From: Brockia lithotrophica
GTDB taxonomy: Bacteria > Bacillota > Bacilli > Thermicanales > DSM-22653
Direction of reading: 5' to 3'
NCBI RefSeq assembly: GCF_003633725.1
Contig: NZ_RBIJ01000001.1
Coordinates: 124,001 to 188,000 of the forward strand
Length of the DNA stretch: 64,000 nucleotides
The notes under the pieces are model-generated. The model saw only the letters and a program-made list of their open reading frames with translations. It was not told the DNA's origin and searched no databases. Shown one piece after another: positions 9,709-18,631 of the stretch; the first letter of the stretch is position 1; the number at the start of each line of letters is the position of its first letter. Both the position numbers and the translations under genes were made by a program.

Positions 9709-10647
9709 GTGCATCCCGCCCTGCGACGCCTCGCAGACCTCGCCTTTACCCGGGTGCGCTTCCGCGAACTCCTCGCCCCGTACACAACGTGGCGCATCGG
9801 CGGGCCGGCCGACGCCCTCGTGGACGTCGGTACGCCGGAAGAGCTCGAGCGCCTCTTCGCCTTCCTGCGGGAGGAGGGGATCCCCTGGTTCCTTTTGGGG
9901 CACGGGTCGAACGTGCTCTTCGGCGACGGCGGGTTTCGCGGGGTCGTATTCCGCCTCGTGGGCGCATTCCGCACCCTCGCCGTCTCCCCCCAGGGCGGGG
10001 ACATTTCCTGTCCTCCCGGGACGGTTCTCGTGATCGCCGGCGGTGGGGCGTCTCTTCCCGGCCTTGCCTCCTTTGCCGCACGCCAGGGGCTTGCGGGGCT
10101 CGAGTTTGCTGGGGGGATTCCGGGGACGGTCGGGGGAGCGGTGGTCATGAACGCCGGAGCGCACGGCGGCGAGGTGAAGGACGTCCTTCGCTCCGTACGC
10201 CTCTTCACCCCCGACGGTCGCGAGGTCGTGGCGGGTCCGGAAAGCTTAAGGTTTTCCTACCGCACGTCGATCCTCCAGAAGGAACGGGCGGTCGTCGTGG
10301 AGGCAGCGTTTTGCCTTCGTCCCGACGACCCCGAAGAGATTCGCGCACGCCTGGCCGCCTTCCGCGAACGGCGCGCGCGGACGCAACCCGTCACCGCCCG
10401 CACGGCGGGCAGCGTCTTTCGCAACCCGCCGGGAGACTACGCGGGAAGGCTCATCGACGCCGCCGGGCTCAAAGGCCTTCGCGTCGGCGGCGCGGTCGTC
10501 TCGTCCGTACATGCGAACTTCATCGAAAACGCAGGCGGCGCCACGGCCCGAGACGTGCGCGCCCTGATCGAACGCATCCAGGACGAGGTGTACCGGAAGT
10601 TTGGCGTGCGTTTGGAGACGGAGGTCGTGGTGGTGGGGGAGGGGTGA
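9709..10647 (+). CDS. murB: UDP-N-acetylenolpyruvoylglucosamine reductase MurB
   Basis: FAD-dependent, NADPH-using reductase (312 residues) making UDP-MurNAc in the cytoplasm. FAD-binding PCMH-type domain with YTTWRIGGPAD near residue 25 and LGHGSN; catalytic Ser lies in AGSVFRNP; C-terminal domain carries LIDAAGLKG, typical of the shorter type IIb MurB. GTG start with AAGGGAGG eight nucleotides upstream. In Bacillus murG lies directly before it; here the 118-nt gap holds no gene. Confidence 0.95.
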   Translation: MHPALRRLADLAFTRVRFRELLAPYTTWRIGGPADALVDVGTPEELERLFAFLREEGIPWFLLGHGSNVLFGDGGFRGVVFRLVGAFRTLAVSPQGGDISCPPGTVLVIAGGGASLPGLASFAARQGLAGLEFAGGIPGTVGGAVVMNAGAHGGEVKDVLRSVRLFTPDGREVVAGPESLRFSYRTSILQKERAVVVEAAFCLRPDDPEEIRARLAAFRERRARTQPVTARTAGSVFRNPPGDYAGRLIDAAGLKGLRVGGAVVSSVHANFIENAGGATARDVRALIERIQDEVYRKFGVRLETEVVVVGEG

Positions 10648-10663
10648 GCGGAGGTGCTCACCT

Positions 10664-11944
10664 TTGTCCCATCTCCTCATCGAAGGCGGTCGTCCCCTCG
10701 TGGGCCGGCACAAGGTCTACGGGGCCAAAAACGCGGCGCTCCCCATCCTCGCCGCCACCGTGCTTGCGCGGGACACCTTCGAAATCGAAAACGTCCCCGA
10801 CCTCCTCGACCTAAAGATCATGATCGCCATCCTCCACGCGCTCGGGGCGCGCGTGCGGCGCGAGGGGACGACCCTCTACGTCGACACCCGGGAAATCCAC
10901 CGCACGGAAGTCCCCGAGGAACTCATGGGGCAGATGCGTTCGTCCCTCTTCCTCATGGGGCCCCTCGTCGCCCGTTACCGCGAGGCGACGCTCTACCGCC
11001 CCGGAGGCTGTGCCATCGGCACGCGGCGCATCGACTTCCACGTGGAAGGGCTGCGGCGGCTCGGGGCGCGCGTCGTAGAAGAAGGCGGGAGGATCGAGGC
11101 GCGGGCACTCGCCCTCCGCGGCGCCACGATCGTCCTCCCGTACCCGAGCGTGGGCGCCACGGAAAACCTCATGATGGCGGCGGCGCTTGCTGAGGGGACG
11201 ACGCGCATCGTAAACGCCGCCCGGGAACCGGAAATCGAGGACCTCGGCCGCTTCCTCAACGCGATGGGCGCCCGCGTGTACGGTGCAGGGGAGGCGACGA
11301 TCGTCGTGGAAGGAGTGCGCGAGCTCCGGGGCACCCGCCACCGCGTGATCCCCGACCGCATCGTCGCCGGGACGTTTCTCTTCGCCGCGGCGATCACCGG
11401 GGGGGACGTCGTCCTCGAGGACGCCAGACCTGAGCACATGGAGGCAGTCCTGGACCTCCTCGCGACGAGCGGTGCGGAGCTCGAAGTAGGGGCGGATACG
11501 ATCCGCCTGCGGGGGAAGCTCCCCCCGCGCCCGCTCCCGCGCGTGGTCACGGCCCCCCATCCCGGGTTTCCCACGGACCTCCAGCCCCAGCTCGTCACAT
11601 ACCTCACGCAGTCGGAGGGTACGAGCGTCGTCGTGGAGACGGTCTTCGACGGCCGCTTCCGCCACGCAGAGGAGCTCGTCCGCATGGGGGCCAAGATCTA
11701 CGTCGACCAACGCACGGCGGTCATCGAAGGGCCTACACGCCTCAAGGGCGAGCGCGTTCGCGCCTACGACCTTCGGGGAGGCGCCGCCCTCGTCCTCGCG
11801 GGTCTCGCTGCCGAGGGGACGACGCGCGTCTACGGGCTTACGCACATCGACCGCGGCTACATGCGCATCGAGGAGGAGCTTGCGGCCCTCGGAGCTTCTA
11901 TCCGCAGGGTTTCCGCGACGCGGGAGGAAGAGGCGGCGGGCTGA
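10664..11944 (+). CDS. murA: UDP-GlcNAc 1-carboxyvinyltransferase MurA
   Basis: First committed enzyme of peptidoglycan synthesis, transferring enolpyruvate from PEP to UDP-GlcNAc (about 426 residues, EPSP-synthase fold). N-terminal KNAALPILAA contains the substrate lysine and asparagine; the fosfomycin-target cysteine is in the loop GGCAIGTR. The start is a TTG: GGAGGTG at 10649-10655 sits eight nucleotides upstream and the resulting N-terminus (LSHLLIEGG) matches the family; longer in-frame starts run back into murB. It follows murB by 16 nt. A Cys-to-Asp (naturally fosfomycin-resistant) form is not seen. Confidence 0.95.
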   Translation: MSHLLIEGGRPLVGRHKVYGAKNAALPILAATVLARDTFEIENVPDLLDLKIMIAILHALGARVRREGTTLYVDTREIHRTEVPEELMGQMRSSLFLMGPLVARYREATLYRPGGCAIGTRRIDFHVEGLRRLGARVVEEGGRIEARALALRGATIVLPYPSVGATENLMMAAALAEGTTRIVNAAREPEIEDLGRFLNAMGARVYGAGEATIVVEGVRELRGTRHRVIPDRIVAGTFLFAAAITGGDVVLEDARPEHMEAVLDLLATSGAELEVGADTIRLRGKLPPRPLPRVVTAPHPGFPTDLQPQLVTYLTQSEGTSVVVETVFDGRFRHAEELVRMGAKIYVDQRTAVIEGPTRLKGERVRAYDLRGGAALVLAGLAAEGTTRVYGLTHIDRGYMRIEEELAALGASIRRVSATREEEAAG

Positions 11945-11980
11945 GCCGTCGGTCGGGATCGTTCGGGAGGAGGAGGCGCC

Positions 11981-12709
11981 GTGCGCAGGAAGCTTCGGTT
12001 CTTCGTCGCGCTCTTTTTCTTCGGCGTCGCCGTTGCCGCGTACGCCTTTAGCCCCTACGCAAAGGTCGGCTCGGTCGTCGTCGACGGCGCCGTGCGCGTC
12101 CCGCGGCAAGAAGTTCTCGCGCTTTCCGGCGTGCGCGAAGGGGACTTTTTGGGGCGGGCCCTCTGGGCCCGCCGCAACCTCCTTGCGAGCGGGGAGTTTC
12201 GCTCCGCGCGCGTCCGGTGGACGTTTCCCAACCGGATTTTCCTGAGCGTGGAAGAAGAGGAGGCGGTGGGCCTTCTCGCAGAAGGAGGGACCCTGTTGGC
12301 CAACGGCCACGTCTCGCCCTTTGTTCTCCCGGGGTCGGAAGGGTCTTTGCGTGGAGATCGGGACGCGTCGCCGGTGGACGAGCCCCCAAAGGGCGCGTCT
12401 CCTTCTTTGCCGCGCCTCGTGGACGTCCCCCACGACCTCTTTCCCCGCCTCGCGGCGGAGCTCGCCGCAACGCCGAAGGAAGTGCGTACGGCGATCGCCG
12501 AAGTGCGCGGGACGCCGCGCGCCTCCGATCCAGAAGCCTTGCACCTTCGCTTTCGCGACGGACTCGTCGCGGAGACGACGCTGCGCCACCTGGGCCGCAT
12601 GCTCGCCTCCTTTCCCGCCGTCCGCCGCGCCCTGCCCGACGCCCCGAAAGGCGTGCTCTACCTCTACCCCGAGGGGATCTACTATTCCGAACGCCCCAAG
12701 TCCTTCTAG
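11981..12709 (+). CDS. divIB: Cell division protein DivIB/FtsQ
   Basis: Bitopic septum protein of 242 residues: short basic cytoplasmic N-terminus, one membrane helix (about residues 7-23), then a POTRA-like domain (VGSVVVDGAVRVPRQEVLALSGV) and an extracellular beta domain. FtsQ/DivIB links the FtsL-FtsB pair and PBP2B to the divisome. GTG start preceded by repeated GGAGGAGGAGG. The order murA-divIB-ftsA-ftsZ fits the family call, and overall conservation is low as expected for FtsQ. Confidence 0.85.
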   Translation: MRRKLRFFVALFFFGVAVAAYAFSPYAKVGSVVVDGAVRVPRQEVLALSGVREGDFLGRALWARRNLLASGEFRSARVRWTFPNRIFLSVEEEEAVGLLAEGGTLLANGHVSPFVLPGSEGSLRGDRDASPVDEPPKGASPSLPRLVDVPHDLFPRLAAELAATPKEVRTAIAEVRGTPRASDPEALHLRFRDGLVAETTLRHLGRMLASFPAVRRALPDAPKGVLYLYPEGIYYSERPKSF

Positions 12710-12794
12710 TTCGCCCCTCTACGCGGGATGAGGCAGGAATTGCCCTTTTCGACGTGGAACACATACGGATGAGCCGGAAAGGAGGGGGCGGGCG

Positions 12795-13985
12795 GTGGTA
12801 TCGCGCAGCGTCATCGCCGCCGTGGACATCGGCACCCATCGGGTTCGCGTCGTCGTCGGGGAGCGCCGCGGCTACGCCTTGTACGTCCGCGGTGCGGCGG
12901 CGGCCCCGATTGCGGGGACGGCAAAGTCGCGACCGCGGGAGGTCTTGGACGTGCTCCCCGCGCTGCGCCGCGCCTTGGAGGAGGCAGAGGCCATGGCGCA
13001 CGCGACTCCGGAGGTGCTCGTCATCGGCGTAGGGGGAGCGGAGGCGGAAATCGCCCCCGTACGCGTATCGGCGCGGCGGGACCCCCGGACGGCGGTCGAC
13101 GACGCCGAAGTGGAAGCCCTCGTCGCCGCGGCCCAGGGCGAAGGGGCGGGGGCGTACGTTCCCGAAGTTTTGCCGCGGCGGTTCCTCCTCGATGGCGTCC
13201 GGCTCGCCGACCCGCGAGGCCACGCGGGACACGAACTCGTCTTCGAAGGCTGGCAAGTACGCGTTCCGGAGGAAGTCCTCGAGGCGTACCGGGGTCTCCT
13301 CAACCGGCTCGAGCGCGAGGCCGTCTACCGCTTTCGCCCCTTTGCCGTCCTCGAACTCCTCACGCACGCGGAAGAGCGGCGCGAGGGCGTCGTCGTCGTG
13401 GACGTGGGCGGCTGGAACACGGAACTCATCGCCGTGAAGGACGCGGAGCGCCTCGTCGTCGAATCCTTTCCCTTCGGCGGCGCCTACCTCACGCGGGACG
13501 TGGCGCGCGTTCTCGGGATCTCCCTCGCAGACGCGGAGCAGCTCAAGCTCGCGCACGGCGTCGCCTACGTCCAGGAAGCGGCGGACGTCGAGGTCCTCTC
13601 CCTTCCTTCCGAGAAGGGCGAGGCGTACCTCCGGCAGACGGAGCTCGCCCAAATCCTCGAAGCCCGTCTGGAGGAAATCCTCACCCTCGTGCGTTCGCGC
13701 CTCGAGGAGCACGCCCTGGATCCTCTGCCCACGTACGTCTTTACCGGGGGGACGTCGGCCCTTCCTGGATTTACGGGACTCGTTCGCCGCCTCTTTCCCG
13801 GTTCCGTGCGCATCGGCTACCCCCAGTACATGGGCGTACGCCATCCCTCCCTGAGTGGCGCCGTCGCCCTCCTGCACGCCGAAGCCCTGGCTGGACTCGC
13901 AGAAGAAGGGTTTCGCCGACACGACGGAATCCGCGAAGAAGGGTGGATTCGCCGCGTGCGCGAGTGGCTTCTCGAACGGTTTTGA
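12795..13985 (+). CDS. ftsA: Cell division protein FtsA
   Basis: Actin-like ATPase (396 residues) that tethers FtsZ to the membrane. Phosphate-binding turns are visible: AAVDIGTHRVRVVVG at the N-terminus, VVVDVGGWNTEL in the middle and FTGGTSALPGF near residue 318. The last 16 residues (GWIRRVREWLLERF) form the amphipathic membrane-targeting helix. GTG start after GGAGGGGGCGGG. It is rather divergent for FtsA (DIGTHRV instead of DIGTSKV), and a pilus-type PilM relative is the alternative, but position before ftsZ and the C-terminal helix favour FtsA. Confidence 0.88.
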   Translation: MVSRSVIAAVDIGTHRVRVVVGERRGYALYVRGAAAAPIAGTAKSRPREVLDVLPALRRALEEAEAMAHATPEVLVIGVGGAEAEIAPVRVSARRDPRTAVDDAEVEALVAAAQGEGAGAYVPEVLPRRFLLDGVRLADPRGHAGHELVFEGWQVRVPEEVLEAYRGLLNRLEREAVYRFRPFAVLELLTHAEERREGVVVVDVGGWNTELIAVKDAERLVVESFPFGGAYLTRDVARVLGISLADAEQLKLAHGVAYVQEAADVEVLSLPSEKGEAYLRQTELAQILEARLEEILTLVRSRLEEHALDPLPTYVFTGGTSALPGFTGLVRRLFPGSVRIGYPQYMGVRHPSLSGAVALLHAEALAGLAEEGFRRHDGIREEGWIRRVREWLLERF

Positions 13986-14017
13986 CCTTCCGCGGAGGCG
14001 CTCGGCCGCGGAAGGGG
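13986..14017 (+). terminator. Hairpin between ftsA and ftsZ
   Basis: Immediately after the ftsA stop, CCTTCCGCGG (13986-13995) pairs perfectly with CCGCGGAAGG (14006-14015) around a 10-nt loop. Only GGTTT follows, so it is a weak terminator or an attenuating/processing hairpin that would let ftsZ be expressed separately. Confidence 0.5.
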
Positions 14018-14158
14018 TTTCCTGCGGAACCGAAGACGAGGTAAGATAGATGGAGTAGGGAGAACCTCCGAAGAGTTGAAAACATCGGAAGGACTGCCGA
14101 TACGAGAAGTAGGTTCGGTCGTCGTGCCTACGGGTGTACGAGACGGGAGGCTACGGAG

Positions 14159-15244
14159 ATGCTCGACCTGGAGATGGAAAAAGCCGTTCCGGCCGTCATC
14201 AAGGTTGTGGGCGTCGGAGGCGGCGGTTCGAACGCCGTAAACCGAATGATCGAAAGCGGCCTTTCGGGCGTAGAGTTTATCGCCGTAAATACGGACGCAC
14301 AGGCCCTATCCCTGTCCAAGGCGGACGTAAAGCTGCAAATTGGCGAAAAGCTCACCCGCGGTCTCGGGGCGGGGGCCAATCCGGAGATCGGGAAAAAGGC
14401 GGCCGAAGAGTCGCGCGAGGCCATTGAAGCCGTCCTTCGGGACGCCGACATGGTCTTCGTCACCGCGGGCATGGGCGGCGGTACGGGAACGGGAGCCGCC
14501 CCGGTCATCGCCCAGGTGGCGAAGGAGCTCGGGGCGCTCACGGTCGCCGTGGTGACCAAGCCCTTCCGCTTCGAAGGGAAGCGCCGCATGCTTCAGGCGG
14601 AAGCGGGAATCGCAAACCTCAAGGAGCGCGTAGACACGCTCATCGTCATCCCCAACGACCGCCTTCTCGAAGTCGTGGACAAGAACACGACGATCACCGA
14701 GGCGTTTCGCATGGCGGACAACGTCCTCCGCCAAGGCGTGCAAGGGATCAGCGACCTCATCGCCGTTCCGGGGCTCATCAACCTGGACTTTGCCGACGTA
14801 AAGACGATCATGCAGGACAAGGGTACGGCCCTCATGGGAATCGGCGTCGCCTCCGGCGAAAACCGGGCGCAGGAAGCGGCGAAGCGGGCGATCATGAGCC
14901 CCCTTCTCGAGACGACGATCGAAGGGGCGAAGGGGGTACTCCTCAACATCACCGGAGGGACGTCCCTCACCCTCTTCGAGGTGAACGAGGCGGCCGAAAT
15001 CGTCCACGCGGCCTCCGACCCGGATGTGAACATGATCTTCGGAGCGGTGATCAACGAATCCCTCGACGACGAGATTTACGTGACGATCATCGCCACCGGC
15101 TTCGACGAAAAGAAGCGCGAGGCGGGCTTTCCGCGGACGCAGGAGGCGGCGCCCTCTTCCTCCAAAGCCCCGGAGGATTCCCCTCCCTTCTTCGACGACT
15201 TCGACATTCCGACGTTTCTCCGCAAGCGCCGTCCGCGCCCCTAA
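14159..15244 (+). CDS. ftsZ: Cell division GTPase FtsZ
   Basis: Tubulin-like GTPase (361 residues) forming the cytokinetic ring. N-terminal [13 protein letters not shown], the tubulin signature [10 protein letters not shown] near residue 107, the T7 loop region [11 protein letters not shown] and the conserved C-terminal peptide DIPTFLRKR that binds FtsA and SepF are all present. ATG start with GGGAGG eight nucleotides upstream. A perfect hairpin precedes it after ftsA and a strong terminator follows, so it closes the division cluster. Confidence 0.98.
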   Translation: MLDLEMEKAVPAVIKVVGVGGGGSNAVNRMIESGLSGVEFIAVNTDAQALSLSKADVKLQIGEKLTRGLGAGANPEIGKKAAEESREAIEAVLRDADMVFVTAGMGGGTGTGAAPVIAQVAKELGALTVAVVTKPFRFEGKRRMLQAEAGIANLKERVDTLIVIPNDRLLEVVDKNTTITEAFRMADNVLRQGVQGISDLIAVPGLINLDFADVKTIMQDKGTALMGIGVASGENRAQEAAKRAIMSPLLETTIEGAKGVLLNITGGTSLTLFEVNEAAEIVHAASDPDVNMIFGAVINESLDDEIYVTIIATGFDEKKREAGFPRTQEAAPSSSKAPEDSPPFFDDFDIPTFLRKRRPRP

Positions 15245-15266
15245 AGAGGCGAAGGACCCCACTTCG

Positions 15267-15317
15267 GACGCCCCTTTCGGTTCCGCTGCACTGCGGGCCG
15301 AAGGCGGGGCGTCTTTT
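15267..15317 (+). terminator. Rho-independent terminator after ftsZ
   Basis: GACGCCCC (15267-15274) pairs with GGGGCGTC (15306-15313), the stem continues inward with TTCGG/CCGAA, and TTTT follows. It lies just downstream of the ftsZ stop and separates the division cluster from spoIIGA. Confidence 0.85.
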
Positions 15318-15464
15318 CGTTTCGCTACGCGGGAAATGCATCGCCCCGCCGCTCTCTTTCGCCCGAAGAGGCCGGGCGTTCCACCGACCTCGGGCGGGTT
15401 TTGTCCAGGGAAGGACGAAAATGACGGGCACGGGGAGAAAGTTTCGTTCCCGGCGCCTGCCCGC

Positions 15465-15498
15465 TTCGACACCTCCTTCCGGGGACGGGGGATATACT
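15465..15498 (+). promoter_or_regulatory. Candidate Spo0A-controlled promoter of spoIIGA
   Basis: TTCGACA at 15465-15471 is the exact complement of the 0A box TGTCGAA. A -10-like TATACT follows at 15493-15498, 21 bp later, and the spoIIGA start is 32 nt further on. In B. subtilis spoIIG the 0A box overlaps a -35-like element placed unusually far (22 bp) from the -10, the same arrangement. The motif match is seen; Spo0A control is inferred. Confidence 0.5.
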
Positions 15499-15529
15499 TG
15501 GCCCTAGACCGAGCCCGGGGGGAGGGGCG

Positions 15530-16492
15530 ATGGAGCCCGTCTTCTACGTCGACCTGTTCGTCCTCTACAACTTCCTCGTCGACGCCCTCCTCCTTTGGGC
15601 CGTGGCATCCCTCGCCGACCGCCCGATCCGCATCTCGCGCCTCGTGGTCTCCGCCCTTTTTGGGGGAGTCGCCGCCCTTCCTCCGTACGCTTCCGAATGG
15701 CCCGCATCGTTCACGGTAGGCTACGCGGCGGTACTCTCTTTCCTCGTCGTCTGTGTCGCCTTTTCCGTGCGAAACGTCCAGGTACTCCTCCGCCTCACGG
15801 CCCTCTTTTGGCTCGTCTCTCTCCTCTACGGGGGCGTGCTCACGTTTCTCGCATCTTGGGAAGGGCGGGGTGCGGGGCTTTCCACGACGCCGACGTCCCA
15901 CGCCTCTTGGGGAGCGCTCCTTTTGGGCTACGCGCTCATGTTTTCCTTGGGCAAGGTGACCTTGCGGGCCTTGGAGCGAGGGCGGCGGGGGATCGCACAC
16001 CGAGTACGGGGTACTGCGCGGGCAGAGGGGAAAGAGGTTTCCTTCGTCGGCCTCGTGGACACGGGCCATCTGTTGCGCGATCCGGTAGGAAACGTACCCG
16101 TGCTGCTCGCCGATACGTCCGTTTTGGTTCGCCTCTTTCCGGAACTCGGAGGCCTCCCGCAGGCGGTAGAAGTTCTCGAGCGGCTCGTCGAAGGCCGGAT
16201 CCCCCGGGATTTCCCGGAACCCTTGGTTCGCCGGTTCCGTCTCTTGCCCTACCGCAGCGTGGGCGGTTCCGGCCTCCTCCCTTCGTTTGTCGTCGACGAG
16301 GTCGTCCTCGAGGCGGGTCGGGAGCGCGTACGCCTCCACCGTCCCCGCCTCGCGTGGAGCGTCCGCCCTCTCTTCTCCGACGCCGCCGCCGAGGTACTCG
16401 TCCCGGCGGAGGTCTTTCCGAGTGCGGAGCTGTCAAGCGACCCGAACCGAAGGAGGGAAGGACATGTGGACGTGGCGGACCCTCGTGCATAA
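15530..16492 (+). CDS. spoIIGA: Sigma-E processing peptidase SpoIIGA
   Basis: Membrane aspartic protease (320 residues) that removes the pro-sequence of sigma-E after septation. N-terminal half: about five hydrophobic helices, starting [19 protein letters not shown]-terminal half: retropepsin-like cytosolic domain with the catalytic motif LVDTGH (DTGN in most relatives) followed by LRDP. ATG start after GGGGGGAGGGG. Its last 29 nt overlap the start of sigE, so enzyme and substrate are probably translated in a coupled way. Likely switched on by Spo0A through the 0A box upstream. Confidence 0.92.
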   Translation: MEPVFYVDLFVLYNFLVDALLLWAVASLADRPIRISRLVVSALFGGVAALPPYASEWPASFTVGYAAVLSFLVVCVAFSVRNVQVLLRLTALFWLVSLLYGGVLTFLASWEGRGAGLSTTPTSHASWGALLLGYALMFSLGKVTLRALERGRRGIAHRVRGTARAEGKEVSFVGLVDTGHLLRDPVGNVPVLLADTSVLVRLFPELGGLPQAVEVLERLVEGRIPRDFPEPLVRRFRLLPYRSVGGSGLLPSFVVDEVVLEAGRERVRLHRPRLAWSVRPLFSDAAAEVLVPAEVFPSAELSSDPNRRREGHVDVADPRA

Positions 16493-17198
16493 GATTAAGG
16501 CCTTCTTCCGCATGGTACTCGTACGGCTCGGGCTCGCGTCCGAGGAGGTGTACTACCTCGGAGGGCCGGACACGCTGCCGCCGCCCCTCGCCCGCGAGGA
16601 GGAGGAAGTGCTCATCCGCCGGCTTCGGTCGGGTGAGGACGCGCACGAGGTCAAGCAGACGCTCATCGAGCGCAACCTCCGCCTCGTCGTGTACATCGCC
16701 AGAAAGTTCGAGCAGCCGTACGTCCCCCTCGACGACCTCATCGGCATCGGGACCATCGGCCTCATCAAGGCGGTGCACACGTACGATCCGGAAAAGAACA
16801 TTAAGCTCGCCACGTACGCCTCCCGCTGCATCGAAAACGAAATCCTCATGCACCTAAGGAAGGCGAACCGCCTGCGCCACGAAGTCTCGCTCGAGGAGCC
16901 GCTGACCGTGGACTCCGACGGAAACGAACTGCTCATCGCCGACGTCCTCGGGCACGGGGACGACGAGCTCCACCGCGGCATCGAGGCGGAGGTAGACCGA
17001 GAACTCCTCCGCCGGGCGATCTCCACGCTGAGCGAGCGGGAGCGGACGATCGTCGAGCTCAGGTTCGGCCTCCGCGACGGCCGGGAATACACGCAAAAGG
17101 AGGTTGCGGACCTATTGGGGATTTCCCAGTCGTACATTTCGCGCCTTGAAAAGCGGATTCTCCGGCGGCTCGAGGTAGCCATGAGCAACATGGCGTAG
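16464..17198 (+). CDS. sigE: RNA polymerase sporulation sigma factor SigE
   Basis: Mother-cell early sigma factor made as an inactive precursor (244 residues). N-terminal amphipathic pro-sequence of roughly 27 residues ending in EEVYYLGG, the SpoIIGA cleavage region. Region 2 ([33 protein letters not shown]-like [16 protein letters not shown]) and region 4 helix-turn-helix ([14 protein letters not shown]) match SigE closely. ATG at 16464 with AAGGAGGGAAGG upstream. It directly follows and overlaps spoIIGA. Confidence 0.97.
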   Translation: MWTWRTLVHKIKAFFRMVLVRLGLASEEVYYLGGPDTLPPPLAREEEEVLIRRLRSGEDAHEVKQTLIERNLRLVVYIARKFEQPYVPLDDLIGIGTIGLIKAVHTYDPEKNIKLATYASRCIENEILMHLRKANRLRHEVSLEEPLTVDSDGNELLIADVLGHGDDELHRGIEAEVDRELLRRAISTLSERERTIVELRFGLRDGREYTQKEVADLLGISQSYISRLEKRILRRLEVAMSNMA

Positions 17199-17279
17199 GC
17201 TTTCGTCTCCTGCCGAAACGAACGTTTGCCTTCTCCGGAGCTTCGCATTTGGTGTGTCTGCAGGGGCCGTTTTCGTCAT

Positions 17280-17303
17280 GGATCGTCCCGAACCGGGCAT
17301 ACT
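17280..17303 (+). promoter_or_regulatory. Possible forespore-type (sigma-F/G) promoter before sigG
   Basis: CATACTG near 17297 matches the sigma-G -10 (CATAMTA) at 6 of 7 positions, and a poor -35-like element lies about 17 bp upstream. The site is about 55 nt before the sigG start. B. subtilis sigG is autoregulated by this class of promoter; the match here is partial. Confidence 0.3.
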
Positions 17304-17357
17304 GAGTAACGCCATGCGCGGACGTGGCGGAAGTGTGTACCGGGGAGGGACGAATGC

Positions 17358-18146
17358 GTGTCCGGGAACCACAAGGTCGAAATCACCGGCGTCGACACCT
17401 CGCAGCTTCCCGTACTTACGAATGCGGAAATGCAGGAACTCTTTCGGCGCATGCAAGAGGGAGACCTGGAAGCCCGGGAGCGCCTCATCTACGGCAACCT
17501 GCGTCTCGTCCTTTCCGTCGTGCAGCGCTTCAGCCACCGCGGAGAAAACATGGACGACCTCTTTCAGGTGGGCGTCGTCGGCCTCATCAAGGCGATCGAC
17601 AACTTCGACCTCGCACACGGCGTGCGCTTTTCCACGTACGCCGTGCCGATGATCGTGGGGGAGATTCGCCGCTACCTTCGGGACAACGGCGCCCTTCGCG
17701 TATCGCGTTCCCTCCGGGACGTTGCCTATAAAGCCCTCAACGTGCGCGACCGCCTGCTCGGAGAACGGTCGATCGAACCTACGGTGGACGAAATCGCCGC
17801 CGAGCTTTCCCTTTCCCGCGAGGAGGTCATCCTCGCTCTGGAGGCGATACAGGAGCCCGTTTCGCTCTTCGAGCCCATCTACCAGGACGGGGGCGATCCG
17901 ATCTACCTCATGGACCAAGTCCGCGACGAGCGCACGCGGGAAGGGACGTGGGTTACCTGGATCGCCTTGCGCGAGGCGTTGCGCAATCTGGGGCCGCGGG
18001 AACGGCTCATCGTGACGAAGCGGTTTTTTGAAGGAAAGACGCAGATGGAGATCGCGGAGGAGATCGGGATCTCCCAGGCGCAAGTTTCGCGCCTGGAAAA
18101 GAACGCCTTGCGCCACATGCAAAAGCACGTCGACCTCGCGGAATAG
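17358..18146 (+). CDS. sigG: RNA polymerase sporulation sigma factor SigG
   Basis: Late forespore sigma factor (262 residues). The N-terminal KVEITGVDTSQLPVL is the SigG signature; region 2 (ERLIYGNLRLVLSVVQRF, DDLFQVGVVGLIKAIDNFD, RFSTYAVPMIVGEIRRYLRDN), region 3 (VSRSLRDVAYKAL) and region 4 (GKTQMEIAEEIGISQAQVSRLEKNAL) are all intact. GTG start with GGGGAGGGA eight nucleotides upstream. Placed 160 nt after sigE as in Bacillus, with its own upstream region. Confidence 0.97.
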   Translation: MSGNHKVEITGVDTSQLPVLTNAEMQELFRRMQEGDLEARERLIYGNLRLVLSVVQRFSHRGENMDDLFQVGVVGLIKAIDNFDLAHGVRFSTYAVPMIVGEIRRYLRDNGALRVSRSLRDVAYKALNVRDRLLGERSIEPTVDEIAAELSLSREEVILALEAIQEPVSLFEPIYQDGGDPIYLMDQVRDERTREGTWVTWIALREALRNLGPRERLIVTKRFFEGKTQMEIAEEIGISQAQVSRLEKNALRHMQKHVDLAE

Positions 18147-18204
18147 GCGCCGCTCCGGGTTCGGAAGGAGCGGGAAGGAGCGGGACTGGTCATCGCCTTT
18201 TTCG

Positions 18205-18225
18205 CGCGCCGCACACGGCGCGTTT
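18205..18225 (+). terminator. Terminator-like hairpin after sigG
   Basis: CGCGCCG-CACA-CGGCGCG, a perfect 7-bp stem with a 4-nt loop, followed by TTT. It lies 58 nt after the sigG stop. The short T-run makes it a modest terminator. Confidence 0.5.
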
Positions 18226-18286
18226 CCCCAGGTAGTTCGTGGCGTACCTTTCCGGCCGCCGCGCATATACCGGTAGAGGGAAGGCG

Positions 18287-18565
18287 GTGGCTGACGTGCT
18301 CAGGATTTCCGAGTTTCAATCCAAGGACGTCGTTCGCCTCTCGGACGGGAAGCGTCTCGGACGCGTGGCCGACGTGGAAATCGATCCCGACGCCGGGCGC
18401 GTGCTTGCCCTCATCGTCCCCAAAAGCGGGGGGATGTTTTCCTGGTTTCGGCGTCCTGAAGAAACCGTCGTGCGCTGGGAGGACATCGAGACGATCGGGG
18501 TCGACGTGATCCTCGTTCGAACCCCCGATTCTCCCGCGTCCCGACTCCCGGAAGGGAAGTCTTAA
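18287..18565 (+). CDS. ylmC: YlmC/YmxH-type PRC-barrel protein
   Basis: Small protein of about 92 residues with a single PRC-barrel fold: LRISEFQSKDVVRLSDGKRLGRVADVEIDPDAGRV is the typical core. Members of the YlmC/YmxH family sit after sigG in spore-formers; their molecular role is unknown. The reading frame is open from 18239, but the GTG at 18287 with GAGGGAAGG upstream gives the family-sized product; a GTG at 18296 is also possible. Followed by pgeF. Confidence 0.8.
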   Translation: MADVLRISEFQSKDVVRLSDGKRLGRVADVEIDPDAGRVLALIVPKSGGMFSWFRRPEETVVRWEDIETIGVDVILVRTPDSPASRLPEGKS

Positions 18566-18631
18566 CGGTATAATGGACCACGGGCGAAGCCGTGGTGAGG
18601 AGGCCGCGGGTGTTCCCGAGGAGGTGAACAC

